From: Lunularia cruciata
Taxonomy: Eukaryota > Streptophyta > Marchantiopsida > Lunulariales > Lunulariaceae
Assembly: GCA_948567375.1 (NCBI GenBank)
Contig: OX419757.1
Location: 22,444,001-22,508,000 of the forward strand
Reading direction: 5' to 3'
DNA: 64,000 nt
This document shows positions 44,346-55,401 of this stretch, piece by piece. A program made the translations under genes and the position numbers. The notes beneath the pieces were generated by a model. It did not search any database. It worked only from the letters and a program-made list of their open reading frames with translations, and was not told the origin of the DNA. Every line of letters begins with the position of its first letter. The first letter of the stretch is position 1.

Positions 44346-44727
44346 AGTCGCGCTTTCTTTGTCTCTCTTCAATTCGAGTTTCTACCGAGAAATCACACCT
44401 CTTGCATGTGCCTATCACTATCAATTGTACTTCACACGTATGGGCCGCCGGTTTTGAATGGTCCCTTCTTGAATTTCTCACCCCGACAAAAGGTTGTTAC
44501 ACTATCTTCACCTCAAGTTGAGCTCCCTCCGATACGAAGACTCCTTACTTCGAGTTCGATGCTGACAGGGCATATCCGAGTACTTCGCCTTATGACCCAA
44601 AGCCACTTTACCTTGGGTTTCATCCTGAAGACTCTTTTCTTCCCCTTCTTTGGCCATACATGTGCAATCTGACTTCTCTATACACTTCTTCTTCTCTATT
44701 AAAAAAAATAAAAATGTGGGCACCACA

Positions 44728-44743
44728 TACCTCCTCCCTCAAA
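44728..44743 (-). other. Element D polypurine tract
   Basis: In minus orientation TTTGAGGGAGGAGGTA directly precedes the 3' LTR. Confidence 0.85.
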
Positions 44744-45206
44744 TGTGAGCGTCCTCGCGAACATAGACCTTGGGTGTCTTAGAGACTTCCGAGTCTATGG
44801 TCCAATATCTTCGAACTCTCCACCCGTTTACTTGAGTGGCAAAAGGATTGCCCTCCAGATCTACAAGCTGCATGGACCCATTTTCATAAAGATGAAGAAC
44901 TTGATAGGGCCCCATCCATCTCAAATGCAACTTGCCTGGAAAAAATATTTGGTGATTGTCGTATAACAAAACCAAATCTCCTTCACGTACAGCCACACGC
45001 TTGATATGCTTATTGTGCCTGACTTTCCTTTGTGCTTGTAATTCCTTTGTGGTTTGCATTGCATTGTCTCTTTTCTCTTCTAACCACATCAGTTGATGAA
45101 TCCAAAGATCTTGACTTTCTTCTTCCGACAGTCGTTCTTCGCAAAGAATCCAATATGTCGGTACTTCAAATTCAACTGGTAGTATGAGATGCAAGCCATA
45201 TGTCAA
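44739..45206 (-). pseudogene. Element D integrase C-terminal region
   Basis: A 155-codon open stretch: TYGLHLILPVEFEVPTY, a helical QLMWLEEKRDNAMQTTKELQ, the GDLVLLYDNHQIFFPGKLHL strand and WMGPYQVLHLYENGSMQLVDL. This is the end of a Tat/Athila-type integrase. It stops ~10 bp before the polypurine tract. No chromodomain follows. Confidence 0.88.
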
Positions 45207-45217
45207 GAAGTATGGAG

Positions 45218-45960
45218 TTTTTTTGGTTCTAATCTTTTCTATCGTTCAATATGCCCACAACGCGGCTGGTAATTTTGTATCCCAGTCATAGGCATAATTG
45301 ACAGTCATCATATTCAAAATTTTGCAAAGTAACCCATTCACCTTTTTCCGTTAAGCCATTTGCTTTTGGGTTATAAGGAGTCATCTTCTGATGTTTAATC
45401 TGAAAGTACTTGGTTAATGCCTCCATTATAGAGTTCAAAAGTGTGTTCCTCGGTCATTGACCAATCCAGAGGACACCCATATCGGGAGATGATGTTTTGA
45501 AAGAAAAATTCCACCACAGTTTTGGCATCATCTTTGCGAGTTGCTTCAGCTTCGACCATCTTGGTAGCATAGTCAATGCAAACCAAAATGTATTGTTTTC
45601 TTGTGACTTGGGTCATTGGTTAAATGGGACCCACAAAATCAATCCCCCATTTCTCAAATGGGGCCAAAGGCAAAATTGGTCTCAAAGGCCATTGAGAAGT
45701 AGCCATCCGCTTCCCCGTTCTTTGACAAGCATCACAACTTTGGATATGAGCATGCACATCTTTGTACATTGTAGGCTACTAGTACTTTGCCAAAATAATC
45801 TTCTTTACAGTATTCTTCAGAGCATAGTGTCCTCCCGATGCTTTGGAGTGTAAAGATTCAATCACTCTTCCTACTTCGTATGACTCCAAGCATCGCCGAA
45901 GTACTTTGTCTTTGCCCATCTTGAATAAAATGCTATGTTTGAGCTAATACGGCTCCATTT
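45218..45960 (-). pseudogene. Element D integrase zinc finger and core
   Basis: HIQSCDACQRTGKR (about 45720-45765) is the CxxC half of the zinc module. EKWGIDFVGPI holds the first Asp (about 45630-45660). YILVCIDYATKMVEAEATR (about 45540-45600) is family-typical. SRYGCPLDWSMTEEHTF stands where the second catalytic Asp (SDQG) is expected, so that Asp is lost. Stops at Gln or Trp positions and a local deletion near 45400 break it. Confidence 0.85.
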
Positions 45961-45979
45961 TCCTGAGAAAGACTGCCCT

Positions 45980-46491
45980 CTACTCTAGGTCCATCCCGTC
46001 AGGACAATGGAGAGTATGCAGATAATGATATTCTATTGCATACCTCATACTTCGCATTGCTGATAATTGATATAACTCTTTGTCAGGGAACCAATTGTCA
46101 ATTTCCCACTCTTGGTCTTGAGTTTCTAACCTGGACAGGAAGTCCGCATTAGAATGCGAAGCTCCCTTCCTTACTTGTACAATATATGTGAATTCTTGTA
46201 ACAACAAGATCCATCTTGCAATTCGCCCGGACAAATCTGCCTTTGTGGCCAAATGTTGCAATGCGTAATGGTCAACATAGAAGACAAACTCGTATCCCAA
46301 CAGGTAGTGGTGAAATTTCTTGCAGGCGTACACCATCCCAAGTGCTTCTCTTTTAGTCATTGAATAGTTCTTTTCGGAAACTGAAAGTTGTCAGCTGGCT
46401 TAATACACCGAGTAGTCCTTCTTCTTTTTGTCCTTCTGACTTAAGACAACTCCGATGGCCATGGAAAAAGTGTCCACATATACATGAAAAA
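45980..46491 (-). pseudogene. Element D RNase H
   Basis: It begins at the C insertion point (VYVDTFSMAIGVVLSQKD near 46450-46490). NYSMTKREALGMVYACKKF, YVDHYALQHLATKADLSGR and HSNADFLSRLE (about 46120-46150) are the RNase H core motifs. The frame from 46360 to 45980 is open; one TAA interrupts at about 46400. The continuation toward the N-terminus is on the other side of element C (53053 on). Confidence 0.87.
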
Positions 46492-46496
46492 GGACG
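46492..46496. repeat. Target-site duplication of element C (left)
   Basis: GGACG here and at 53048-53052 are identical and abut both C LTRs. Confidence 0.95.
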
Positions 46497-47235
46497 TGTA
46501 ATACTCCAAGGACAAGAGAAGAGAGAAAACACAGATTGCACACTCAAACATTCAATGTCCCAAGGGAGCACCTTCTCTTTATTATATAGACAAAGAGGAT
46601 CTCCTCCAAGGAAGCTCCACCATAGGATTAGGTACACAGATAGGTGACATGTCAGCAAGCTCCACCTTTGGATTACTTACTTGGATGGGTGACATGTCTG
46701 GTGTAGGTCCTATCTGGTTGGTCAAACAAGCTTTGACCAAAGGGAATCTTTTAGGGAATCTTCCTGTAGGAATCTCAGAATCACATAAGTAAGGTACCAT
46801 TGGAAATCTCTCGATGAGACAAAGCAAGGAGGAGGGAATGCAAGCCTTTTTTTCCATTGGGAGGGAATTTGCACATTTTTGAGGCCTAATTCATCCGTTT
46901 AGCCCTCCAAAATTGCCTTCAAAGATTTCAGGCATATTTTGGTTTTTACTCTATAAGTAGAAGTCCCTTTTTGGTGATACCTCTTTCTGATCTGTTAAGT
47001 CCATCATGTGTAACATCCTTCCAGATGTTACCAAACCAATTCTCACCTTTAAATCATATGTCTAGCTATTGGTTCTAAGGTTCTCAAGTCTATTTCGGCT
47101 TCTGCCCTATTAGTAGAAGTACTCTTTTGGTGATACTTCTATCTTATCTATTTTGACCATCATGTATAACATCATTCTAGATGTTACCAAACCAAATTTC
47201 ACATCTAGATCATATGGCTTGCTCTTGGTATTATA
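46497..47235 (-). repeat. Element C 3' LTR (739 bp)
   Basis: It matches the A 3' LTR and the C 5' LTR. In minus orientation it starts TATAATACC (TGTAATACC in A) and ends TATTACA. A TATA-like box is at about 46575-46590 (minus). Confidence 0.94.
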
Positions 47236-47251
47236 GACCTCCCTCCTTTTA
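47236..47251 (-). other. Element C polypurine tract
   Basis: In minus orientation TTAAAAGGAGGGAGGTC directly precedes the 3' LTR. Confidence 0.85.
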
Positions 47252-47707
47252 AGACGTAACATCCTTGTTGTGCAATTGTTGCTCAAATGCTTGCACCCAC
47301 ACCGGTGCATGTGCCAAATTGGCAGCGGGCTCCCAGGTTGCTTCATAGAGGGGGTAACCTTTCCATTGTACTAGATAGTCTGCCCACGGGTGGTGAGTAC
47401 CACATATGCGTTTTTGGAGAATCCGCTCCACTTCATATTCCTTTGTGCCATCAATGAGTGTCGGACAAGATCGAATGTCTTGTGTGGAATGACCCTGGCC
47501 TGATCGGGGAGCATATCTGCGTAGTAGAGAGACATGGAACACTGGATGGATCTTCATATGTGGTGGTAGCTCAAGATGATAGGCCATAGAGCCAATGCGA
47601 CGAAGAATCAAGAAAGGCCCAATAAAACAAGGTCTGAGCTTATGAGTTCCAACTAATGTGAGGTTGGTTGTTGATAGCCACACTTGATCCCCAACATTGA
47701 ACTCCAT
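47249..47707 (-). pseudogene. Element C integrase C-terminus and chromodomain
   Basis: An open 152-codon stretch. MEFNVGDQVWLSTTNL and GPFLILRRIGSMAYHLELP form the integrase C-terminal module; HPVFHVSLLRRY follows. The chromodomain reads EYEVERILQKRICG, then DYLVQWKGYPLYEATWEPAA. It is intact as a domain. The stop just upstream, after IAQN, is TAA for Gln. Confidence 0.93.
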
Positions 47708-47740
47708 GTGCCTACGGTGTGCATCAGCATACTGCTTCTG

Positions 47741-48690
47741 TTAATTTTGTGCAATTTGTAATCTATGCTTGGCGCTCTCCACACCTTGTTGGATTCTAGA
47801 AACAAATGTGTTGACTGCATTGTCCTTGGTAGCCATTGGATGGATTTTCATCAAGCTAGAAGGTGTGAAGGGATGCTCACCATACATGAGGAAGAACAAA
47901 GTGACTTGGGTGGATGCATTCACTAAATTGTTATAAGCAAATTCCACCAATGGGAGTAGGGTGTCCCACCTCTCTTGCTCTTCCAAGGTGAAGCCGCGTA
48001 ACATGTCTTCAATTGTGCGATTAGCCCACTCTATTTGGCCATCTGTTTGTGGGTGGTAAGCTATGGACATGGCCAGCTTGGTTTTGAAGAAACCAAAGAG
48101 TGTTTGCCAAAACAAACTGGTGAATTGGGTGCCTCTATCAGTGATGAGTACTCTAGACAAGCCATGGTGAGCAAAGACTGCATCTAAGTATAATTGAGCT
48201 AGTTGTGGAGCGGTCACCTCCTTGGTGGTAGGGCGTACATGAATCATTTTTCTGAGCCGGTCCACAAAGACCACAATGGAGTCAAACTCTGAGGTAGTCT
48301 TGGGTAATTCATAGACAAGATCCATACTCACTTGTTCCCAACATTGGGTAGGAGTGGGGAGAGGTTGAAGGAGCCTTGCAAGAGCTTGATTAGAAGCTTT
48401 GTTCTGTTGACAAAGTAAGCGGCTACGCACATAGTCCATCACGTTGTTGCTCATCTTGGGCCAATAGTAATGGCGCTGGACTGCATCCAAGGTCTTGTCC
48501 ACTCCGACATGAGCTGCAATGGCCAGATCATGACATTCTGCTAGAATGGTGGTGCATAATTCTGGGACATTTGGAATCCATAATCTGCCATCCCGAAAGG
48601 TGAGTCCTTGGGTGCTGGTGACATCTTTGGATGATTGTGCTTCTACAATCTGTGGATCAGTTTTTGTAGCAGCCAGAATCTCTTGCTAGA
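47741..48690 (-). pseudogene. Element C integrase
   Basis: 253 codons are open from 48502. The zinc module is HDLAIAAHVGVDKT...RLLC, in which the first Cys of CxxC has become Arg. Core: SMDLVYELPKTT (Asp), ITDRGTQF (Asp), DGQIEWANRT (Glu), all three catalytic residues present. PSSLMKIHPMATK and VESAKHRLQIAQN are the C-terminal helices. The damage is limited to the Cys loss and the stops at each end of this stretch. Confidence 0.92.
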
Positions 48691-49130
48691 ATTGAGGGTT
48701 AATCTTAACCTCTACCACCAAGTTGTTGGCCATTGGCATGCGGGTGAATACATTTGCAATTTGCTTCTTACCTTCCACGTAGGTGATTGTCATGTTGAAG
48801 CGTTGTTGCCACTCTGCTCACCAAATTTGGCGACGAGATAGATCCTCCTATGTTTTGAGGTAGACTAGAGGTTTGTGGTCTGTCCCTACTACAAATGCCT
48901 TCTCGCCCAAGTAGTGCTTCCAATGCTTGGTTGCTAGAATGATGGCCAACTCTTCTTGCTTTGTGGTGTGGTAGTTACGCTCTGCCGGTAACAACTTTCG
49001 AGAGAAATATGCAATAGGATGCCATCCGTCATGCCACTCTTGTTGTAGGACTGCTCCTATTGCTACGCGTGATGTATTTGTAGCCAACTTGATTGGACAT
49101 TTTGGGTCATACCACTTCAAGATTGGTGCA
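48691..49130 (-). pseudogene. Element C RNase H
   Basis: NTSRVAIGAVLQQEWHDG (the Asp position reads Asn, so the first catalytic Asp is probably lost), PAERNYHTTKQEELAI (Glu), GTDHKPLVYLKT (Asp, about 48850-48880), then TAG for Gln. The rest (YVEGKKQIANVFTRMP) continues to about 48720. Confidence 0.88.
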
Positions 49131-49132
49131 TG

Positions 49133-50149
49133 TCACAAGGCGGCCTTCAATTCTTGAAAGGGAAACTCTTGTGCAGTTCCCCATGTCCACTTCTTCCCCT
49201 TGCCAAGTAGTGCCGTTAAAGGCTGAGCAACCTTGGAGAAGTCCTTGACAAATCTATGATAGAATCCCGTCAACCCCAAGAAGCTCTTAAGTTGAGTCTG
49301 ATCTTCTGGGGCACTCCATTTTTGAATGACCTCTATTTTATCTGTCAATACTTGAATGCCCTCTGCACTTACTCTATGCCCCAAGTAGTCTACTTCAGAC
49401 TTGCCAAACTCACACTTTGAGATTTTGGCGTACAACTGATTCTGTCTTAGAATTTGGAGGACCTCTCATAGATGTTGTTTGTGTTTTGTCATCGTGCTAC
49501 TATATACTAAGATATCATCCAAGAAGACAATAACAGGCTTATCCAAGTATGGATGAAATATATCATTCATTAGACTCATGAAAGTAGCAGGTGCATTGGT
49601 GAGTCCAAAAGGCATCACAAGATACTCAAAGTGGCCATACTTGGTTCTAAAGGCAGTTTTGTAAACATCCTCCTTTGCAATTCGGATTTGATTGTAACCG
49701 CTCCGTAATTCCAGTTTGGTGAAGTATCTCGCTACATGGAGTTGATCAAACAGGTCATCCATGCGAGGTAAGGGGTATTTGTTCTTCATTGTTTGCTGAT
49801 TGAGACCCCAATAGTCAATACACGTGCGCATTGTACCATCCTTCTTCTTCACAAACAAGATAGGGGCCCCATATGGTGATACGCTAGGTTGGATGAATGC
49901 TTTTTGTAGCATCTCCTCAATTTGAGTCTTACACTCCTCCAACTCATGAGGTGATAGGCGATATGGGGCCTTACAAGGAGGCGTCTTCCCCGGAAGTGTC
50001 TCAATTTTGTGATCTACTTGCCTTTTTGGTGGTAATCCTGAGAGTAGATCATCATGAAAGATATCTTGAAACTCATCCACCACATCCTTCAATTTCTCAA
50101 GAATATGTCCATTGAGTTGTGCACTATGGACTTCTCTTATTAGACCCAT
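49133..50149 (-). pseudogene. Element C reverse transcriptase
   Basis: The frame is open from 50149 to 49466: [53 protein letters not shown] and the catalytic [12 protein letters not shown] (about 49510-49540). One stop near 49463 separates the thumb region ([31 protein letters not shown]; 49133-49435). The catalytic Asp pair is intact. Confidence 0.93.
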
Positions 50150-50206
50150 AAAACATCTATCGGTCTTACAGACAGTTGCCGTTCCTACGACATATAGAGG
50201 CAGTTT

Positions 50207-50578
50207 CTACCTGTGTGATATTTCTTTAACCCCAATGATTGACCATTGATGGGTTCTCACTACTTTCTTCCTCCAATCCACCATAGGGTTGTATTGCTCC
50301 ATCCATGGTATGCCTAAAATTGCATCATAACGAGCTAACTGTATCACTTGCCACTCAATTGCTTCTTGATATTCTCCTACAGAGAGGGTTACCCATCTAG
50401 GTAATGATTCAATCCTCTCTATTTGCCCATTTGGTAACTCTACTTCTTCACTTCTATCTCTCTCAAGATCCATTCCCAATCTTATTGCAACAGAGTGAGA
50501 CAAGAAATTCTTTGTTGCTCCTGGATCAATTAATACTCTCACTTGATTACCTTCTAGGATTCCATTCACGACAATCAA
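50207..50578 (-). pseudogene. Element C aspartic protease
   Basis: GNQVRVLIDPGATKNFLS holds the active site as Asp-Pro-Gly instead of the usual Asp-Ser-Gly. YDAILGIPWMEQYNP is the ILG-type flap motif. It is in frame with RT. Confidence 0.88.
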
Positions 50579-50589
50579 TTGTGAGGTTG

Positions 50590-51989
50590 CCTTTCAGGAT
50601 CTTTGCACATTATTCTTCTTCCTTCCCTTGCTTCTCTGCTTCCTTATTGAGCAAGTAAGGCCACGAGGTACATTTACTAGCAATCTTTGTTTTCCAAAGT
50701 GATTTCCACCTCTTCCTCTTCAATGTGCCTCTCCATGTTGTTCAAAGATTGCCTGTACAAAGGCTGAGGGCCTCTAGGGAAACGAGTGCGATAGTTGGTT
50801 GATATGTGCCCAATACGGCCACAATTGTAACAACGACATTGTTCTCCTTGAGTCCCTTCTCCTCATGGGACTCCATCTCTTTGTTCTTCTACCTGTCCTT
50901 GCTCCCCTTGAAGCGGTCGTACTCCTTGATCCCGGAATCAAAGGTTGCCTAATTCCATTGGTACTGGTCCAACCATGTGTGGCATTTTTGCCCAATAATG
51001 TTGAGGTGGAGCTACTCCTTCACCTCCACCTAATGCTCTTGCTATTCTCTGCGCACAAGCAATGGCTTCAAATACCGTGCAAGGATTTTGCACCATGACT
51101 TCGTGGTGAATCCGCTCTTTCAACCCTCATTTGAAATTGTTGAGAGCCTCTGTTGGACTCATGTTGGTAATTTTGACTTGTAGATCCAGAAATGCCTCCA
51201 CATACTCTTGTACGCTATTCTTCTATCTCAATCCCCATAGTCGGGTTTGAGCCATCTACACAGAATCCACCGATTGGAAATTCTTCAGCAGTCCTTCTTG
51301 CATTACTGTCCATGTGACCTCCCTTCTCTCTGCCAGCATGGATCGTTCCCAAGCATCATACCATGTGAGGGTTTTATCGGTCAAGTACCCACATGCAAAC
51401 ACGCCTGCATCATGCTTTGTGATCTTTGTTGAGAACAATCAGAAATATCGATTTATTCTTGAGATCTAATTTTCCACTACTCCCATCGAACACTGCGCCT
51501 TGTATGGCTTGATGTTGTAGGTCTTCATCATCCGGAGTAGCAATGTGGCTTGATCGTTGATGGGGTCTCCAACTCTCCAAGTACTTCAGTCGCAAGTACG
51601 GGGTTTTGAGACGGCTCTTCTTCTTGCATGGCTTGATCGTTCCTGAGGATCTGCACTCGACTTTGTAATGTCTCCATGGTCATCTTAATCTCTCAAAATT
51701 CATTCAACATCCCTTGCATTCCTTGCACCAGCTCTTGCAATTGTGGATCCAGGGTTCCTGCAACACTCAATTGCTAATGTCTTCTTCAATATAGAGTCAA
51801 TATAATCACTCTGGAAGGCGCACAAACTATCGGAACTACCATTGGGACCTCAGAAGCTATCACTCGTTGATAATACTCCTCACTAAAATTCCTAACCACA
51901 AAATCTCTAAACATCACTTTCGGCCTCACTACATAACGGATTTCTACTTGAGTGTTGAAAGGGAGAGGATTTGGGACATTCATATCCAT
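50590..51989 (-). pseudogene. Element C gag
   Basis: Pieces at 51786-51989, 51256-51595 and 50938-51123 give an N-terminal region, a gag core (YLTDKTLTWYDAWERS, EALNNFK) and a linker (FEAIACAQRIARALGG). The zinc knuckle CYNCGRIGHISTNY lies at about 50795-50840. Its last Cys has become Tyr, the same change as in B gag. Frameshifts near 51440 and 50930 break the frame. Confidence 0.82.
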
Positions 51990-52340
51990 ATGATCAAAAT
52001 AGAATGTAGATTGTCAAATCCCACTCTCTGTCATATATCACCATAGGTAGAATCACCGGGTTTGGTGAGTTCATCACTCTGTCCATGAATTCTACACCAA
52101 AGTGATAAACTAGCAATACCTCATCTCCTCACGCTGGATGTACATAACCGTTATGTAGAATGGGTTTGAGAATGGAAAGCTAGGTGTAGGAAATTAACCT
52201 CCCGATGCATCCATCCCATCTGCTCTCTAAAGTCCTTCCTAAGTCTAGCAACTACTCTATGTTCTCCACCTCAAATTACTCAATTTCAGTAGTTCGTGCT
52301 ATTCCAAGAGGGATGATCCACTCTCTTGGACTAAAACACT

Positions 52341-52353
52341 TGCTTTGATACCA
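52341..52353 (-). other. Element C primer binding site (tRNA-iMet type)
   Basis: In minus orientation TGGTATCAAAGCA, one change from the usual TGGTATCAGAGC, one base after the LTR. Confidence 0.88.
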
Positions 52354-52354
52354 T

Positions 52355-53047
52355 TGTGATACTCCGAGGACAATAGAAGAGAGAAAACACAGATTGCACA
52401 CTCAAACATTTGATGCCCCAAGGGAGCACCTTCTCTTTATTATATAGACAAAGAGATCTCCTCCAAGGAAGCTCCACCATAGGATTAGGGACACAGATAG
52501 GTGACATGTCTGGTCTAGGTCCTATCTGGTTGGTCAAACAAGCTTTGACCAAAGGGAATCTTTTAGGGAATCTTCCTATAGGAATCTCAAAATCACATGA
52601 GCAAGGTACCGTTGGAAAGCTCTCGACGAGACAAAGCAACTGGGAGGTAAGACCAGCCTTTTCTCCATTAGGGGGGAATCTGCACATTTTCAAGGCCTAA
52701 TTCATCCGTTTAGGCCTCCAAAATTGCCTTCAAAGATTTTAGGCATATTTTAGTTCCTACTCTATTAGTAGAAGTCCCTTTTTGGTGATACCTCTTTTTG
52801 ATCTGTTTAGTCCATCATGTGTAACATCCTTCCGTTGTTACCAAACCAATTCTCACCTTTAAATCATATGTTTAGCTATTGGTTCTAAGGTTCTCAAGTC
52901 TATTTCGGTTTCTGCCCTATTAGTAGGAGTACTCTTTTGGTGATACTTCTATCTTATCTATTTTTTGACCATCATGTATAACATCATTCTAGATATTACC
53001 AAACCAAATTTCACATCTAGATCATATGGCTAGCTCTTGGTATTACA
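52355..53047 (-). repeat. Element C 5' LTR (693 bp)
   Basis: It matches 46497-47235 but lacks ~46 bp between two GACATGTC-type direct repeats, which are both kept in A and in the 3' LTR. Confidence 0.95.
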
Positions 53048-53052
53048 GGACG

Positions 53053-53945
53053 TCCCAATTTGGGGCCCTCATAACTGGTGCATCAACCAGCTTCTTCTTC
53101 AACACCTGGAAAGCTTCTTCTTGATTTTCTTCCCACAGATAGTCCTTGGATTTCTTTAGAAGCTTTTTAAGGGGTGCAGCAAGCACCGCATAATTTGACA
53201 CAAAGTGTCTGTAGTATTCAACATGTCCCAAGAAGGCTCTCAACTCCCAAATGTTCTTTGGGGATTCCAAAGCTGCGATTACTTTAACCTTCTCGACATC
53301 GACTTCAATACCTTGGCTTGACACTTGATGCCCTAGAAGAATTCCCTCCTTCATCGCAAAGAAGCATTTCTTCGGGTGTAATGACAAGCCGGCAAAACGA
53401 CACCTTTCAAAAGTTTGGTGAAGGTAATCTAAATGTACATCTCTTGCCCAAACACACAAAAATAATCAATGAAGACTTCCACAAATTTGCATAGGAAATC
53501 TTTGAATTCATCATCCATTGGAAAGTAGCGGGAGCATTACACAATCCAAAGGGCATTTGATTGTAAGTGAAAGTGCCCCAATCAGTTGTGAATGTGGTTT
53601 TATCCTTGTCCTTGTCTCAAATGGATACTTGATTGTACCCTGAAAATCCATCAAGAAAGCTATAACAAGGATGACCAGCTACTTGATCTAAAATTGTATC
53701 GGTAAAAGGCAAGGGATGATGATCCTTCCTTGTAATTGTGTTCAGCTTACGGAAGTCTTGGCACACTCGGATCTTCCCTGTTTTCTTCTTCGGGACAATG
53801 ACAATGAGGGAGACCCATTCACTGCTTAAGATAAGGAAGATGATTCTGGCCCCTAAGTACTTGTTGATTTCATCTTTCACCAAAAGCGAGTACTTTGGGT
53901 TTAGGTGGTATTGTCTCTGCCGAACCGAAACCGCACCTTCAACCT
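53053..53945 (-). pseudogene. Element D reverse transcriptase
   Basis: SLIVIVPKKKTGKIRVCQDF, PLPFTDTILDQVAGHPCYSF and YNQMPFGLCNAPATF (about 53540-53580) are RT motifs. The catalytic motif reads FIDYF (about 53460-53480), so the second Asp is Tyr. The thumb is in another frame (LGHQVSSQGIEVDVEKV, LRAFLGHVEYYRHFV; 53043-53459). It ends at APNWDV, the C insertion point. Confidence 0.9.
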
Positions 53946-54015
53946 AATCAATCCGGTGTTCTCCAAATTCTCGTGGAATACCTGACATTTGATCTATGGA
54001 CCAGGCAAATACATC

Positions 54016-54390
54016 CTAGAATTCTATGAACAGGGTAGTGTATCCTGCCAACTCCTCCAGAATGACTGTCTTTGAAAATTTTAAAATTTTGCCTTTAGTC
54101 AATACAACATCTTGACAGTCATCGGGGTTGATTACTCCTTCAACGTGGCTTACTCGGCTTAACCCAAGGTGAGCTGCCATCAAACCCCCTTCCTCCAAGT
54201 CAGGTTCACCCGAGGCGAGGTCATATGGATCTTCATCTTCAACATCCACCCCGTAGCATTCCAAATAGTTCACTTGGACTTCATCTTCAGATTTGTCTGA
54301 GGACAAAGACAATGAGTCTTTGGATTTGTCCTCCTCTTCCGACGAACTAGTTTTCTTGAGGTGGGGAACTTTTGTCCAACTCACAATCAC
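54016..54390 (-). pseudogene. Element D protease-RT linker
   Basis: A Ser/Glu/Asp-rich acidic stretch (TSSSEEEDKSKDSLSL) then MAAHLGLSRVSHVEGV. It lies between protease and RT in the same frame. The downstream FEFxDVFAWS-type motif marks the RT start. No separate function is known. Confidence 0.7.
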
Positions 54391-54396
54391 CAGCTT

Positions 54397-54730
54397 CTAA
54401 TCTTTGGATGAAATGTCCTTGAATCTTAACTTTTGCTGATGCCAATCCACCACAACTTGGGCACTGTACAACCAGGGTCTTCCAATCAACAAAGGGTAAC
54501 CAGTCTTTGTCACTGGTTGTAACATAATGTAGTTCAACTTGAAGGGCACCCCTCCAATGATTGTGGTTATATTTGATAGCATGCCCAAAGGCCGTCTCCT
54601 GGTTTGGTCTGCAAATTTCAAAACTCGGGGTGTTGGCTCAAACGTATGATACCCAAGTCGATTTGCAGTATCTTCGGTCATGACATTCACACCGGACCCG
54701 GAATCAATGGGTATCTATGTGATCATGCAC
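54397..54730 (-). pseudogene. Element D aspartic protease
   Basis: IPIDSGSGVNVMTEDTANRL holds Asp-Ser-Gly. TGYPLLIGRPWLYSAQ is the C-terminal LIGRPW motif typical of Tat/Athila-like elements. It is in the same frame as the upstream ORF; one TAG precedes IPIDSG. Confidence 0.9.
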
Positions 54731-55278
54731 CCTACAATCTCCGCGCTAACCTCGGGAGATCCCAAATCTTCTTGTTCAATACGATAGATAGTGGACAGGT
54801 CCTTCTTTGACATCGACCTCACCTTCTTAAGGGCCAAATTCAGCTGCTTCTTGTACAGCTTGTTGTCTTCCCACAATTGCTTGAATGTAATGTTGGCATT
54901 TGTGGTTGCCAAATCCGCTACAATATTGTATTGGGGTACTCCTCCCAATTTGACCGTCTTTGCCTTCGGCTTTGGGTTTGAAGTATCTCCATATTCCATT
55001 TTGACTTCAGGACGTTTCAAAATGGTGACGGGATTGCTAGTGGCCTTAACTTGAGGTTCCTCAAGTTGGCCCACCTCGGCTTGGATCGGACCCTTTACTT
55101 CGGATCGGATGTCCACCGGAAAAACTGGAGACTTCGTCTTTGTCTCCTCTTCCAAACTCAGTTCTCGAGTTTTGAGTAGTGCCTCCTTAAGTTCTTTCTG
55201 CAAGGCTTTAGCTTTGGCTTTCAAGAGGATCTTTTCCTCCTTGGCAGAAAGAATTGCCTTTAGGTGCGGTCTCTTCAC
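54721..55278 (-). pseudogene. Element D gag-protease linker
   Basis: An open 187-codon stretch: a helical Lys/Glu-rich start (AKEEKILLKAKAKALQKEL), a Pro/Thr-rich centre, and PQYNIVADLATTNANITFKQ followed by an LWEDNKLYKKQL helix. The NIVADL-type motif precedes protease in plant Tat/Athila-like polyproteins. Same frame as gag tail and protease. Confidence 0.75.
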
Positions 55279-55401
55279 CTTTCAAGAAGACAAGGAGGTC
55301 GTACTCAATTCTTCAAGATCACACTTCTTCTTACTAGCGCGTGTCTCAACCTTCAAAATTTCAAGGTCCGGCCATTCCCCTTCCAAGGCCAGACTCCCTT
55401 C

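Larger units (their letters stand above)
40959..44727 (-). repeat. Element D 3' LTR (3769 bp)
   Basis: It matches 57441-60925 over its length. It keeps about 300 bp (about 42814-43115) that the 5' LTR lacks; that segment encodes the conserved EYLQEIMCPLL stretch of ORFb. The ends are TGTGGTGCCCACA (start) and TTGTCACA (end) in minus orientation. Confidence 0.94.
46497..53047 (-). mobile_element. Element C: complete chromovirus (same family as A) inserted in D
   Basis: Two LTRs (5' 52355-53047, 3' 46497-47235), a tRNA-iMet-type primer site, gag, a nearly continuous pol with a chromodomain, a polypurine tract and perfect GGACG repeats. From 50578 to 47249 all pol domains lie in one frame with only about five stops, so C is the least decayed element in the window and the youngest layer of the nest. 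It cuts D between RT and RNase H. Confidence 0.96.
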
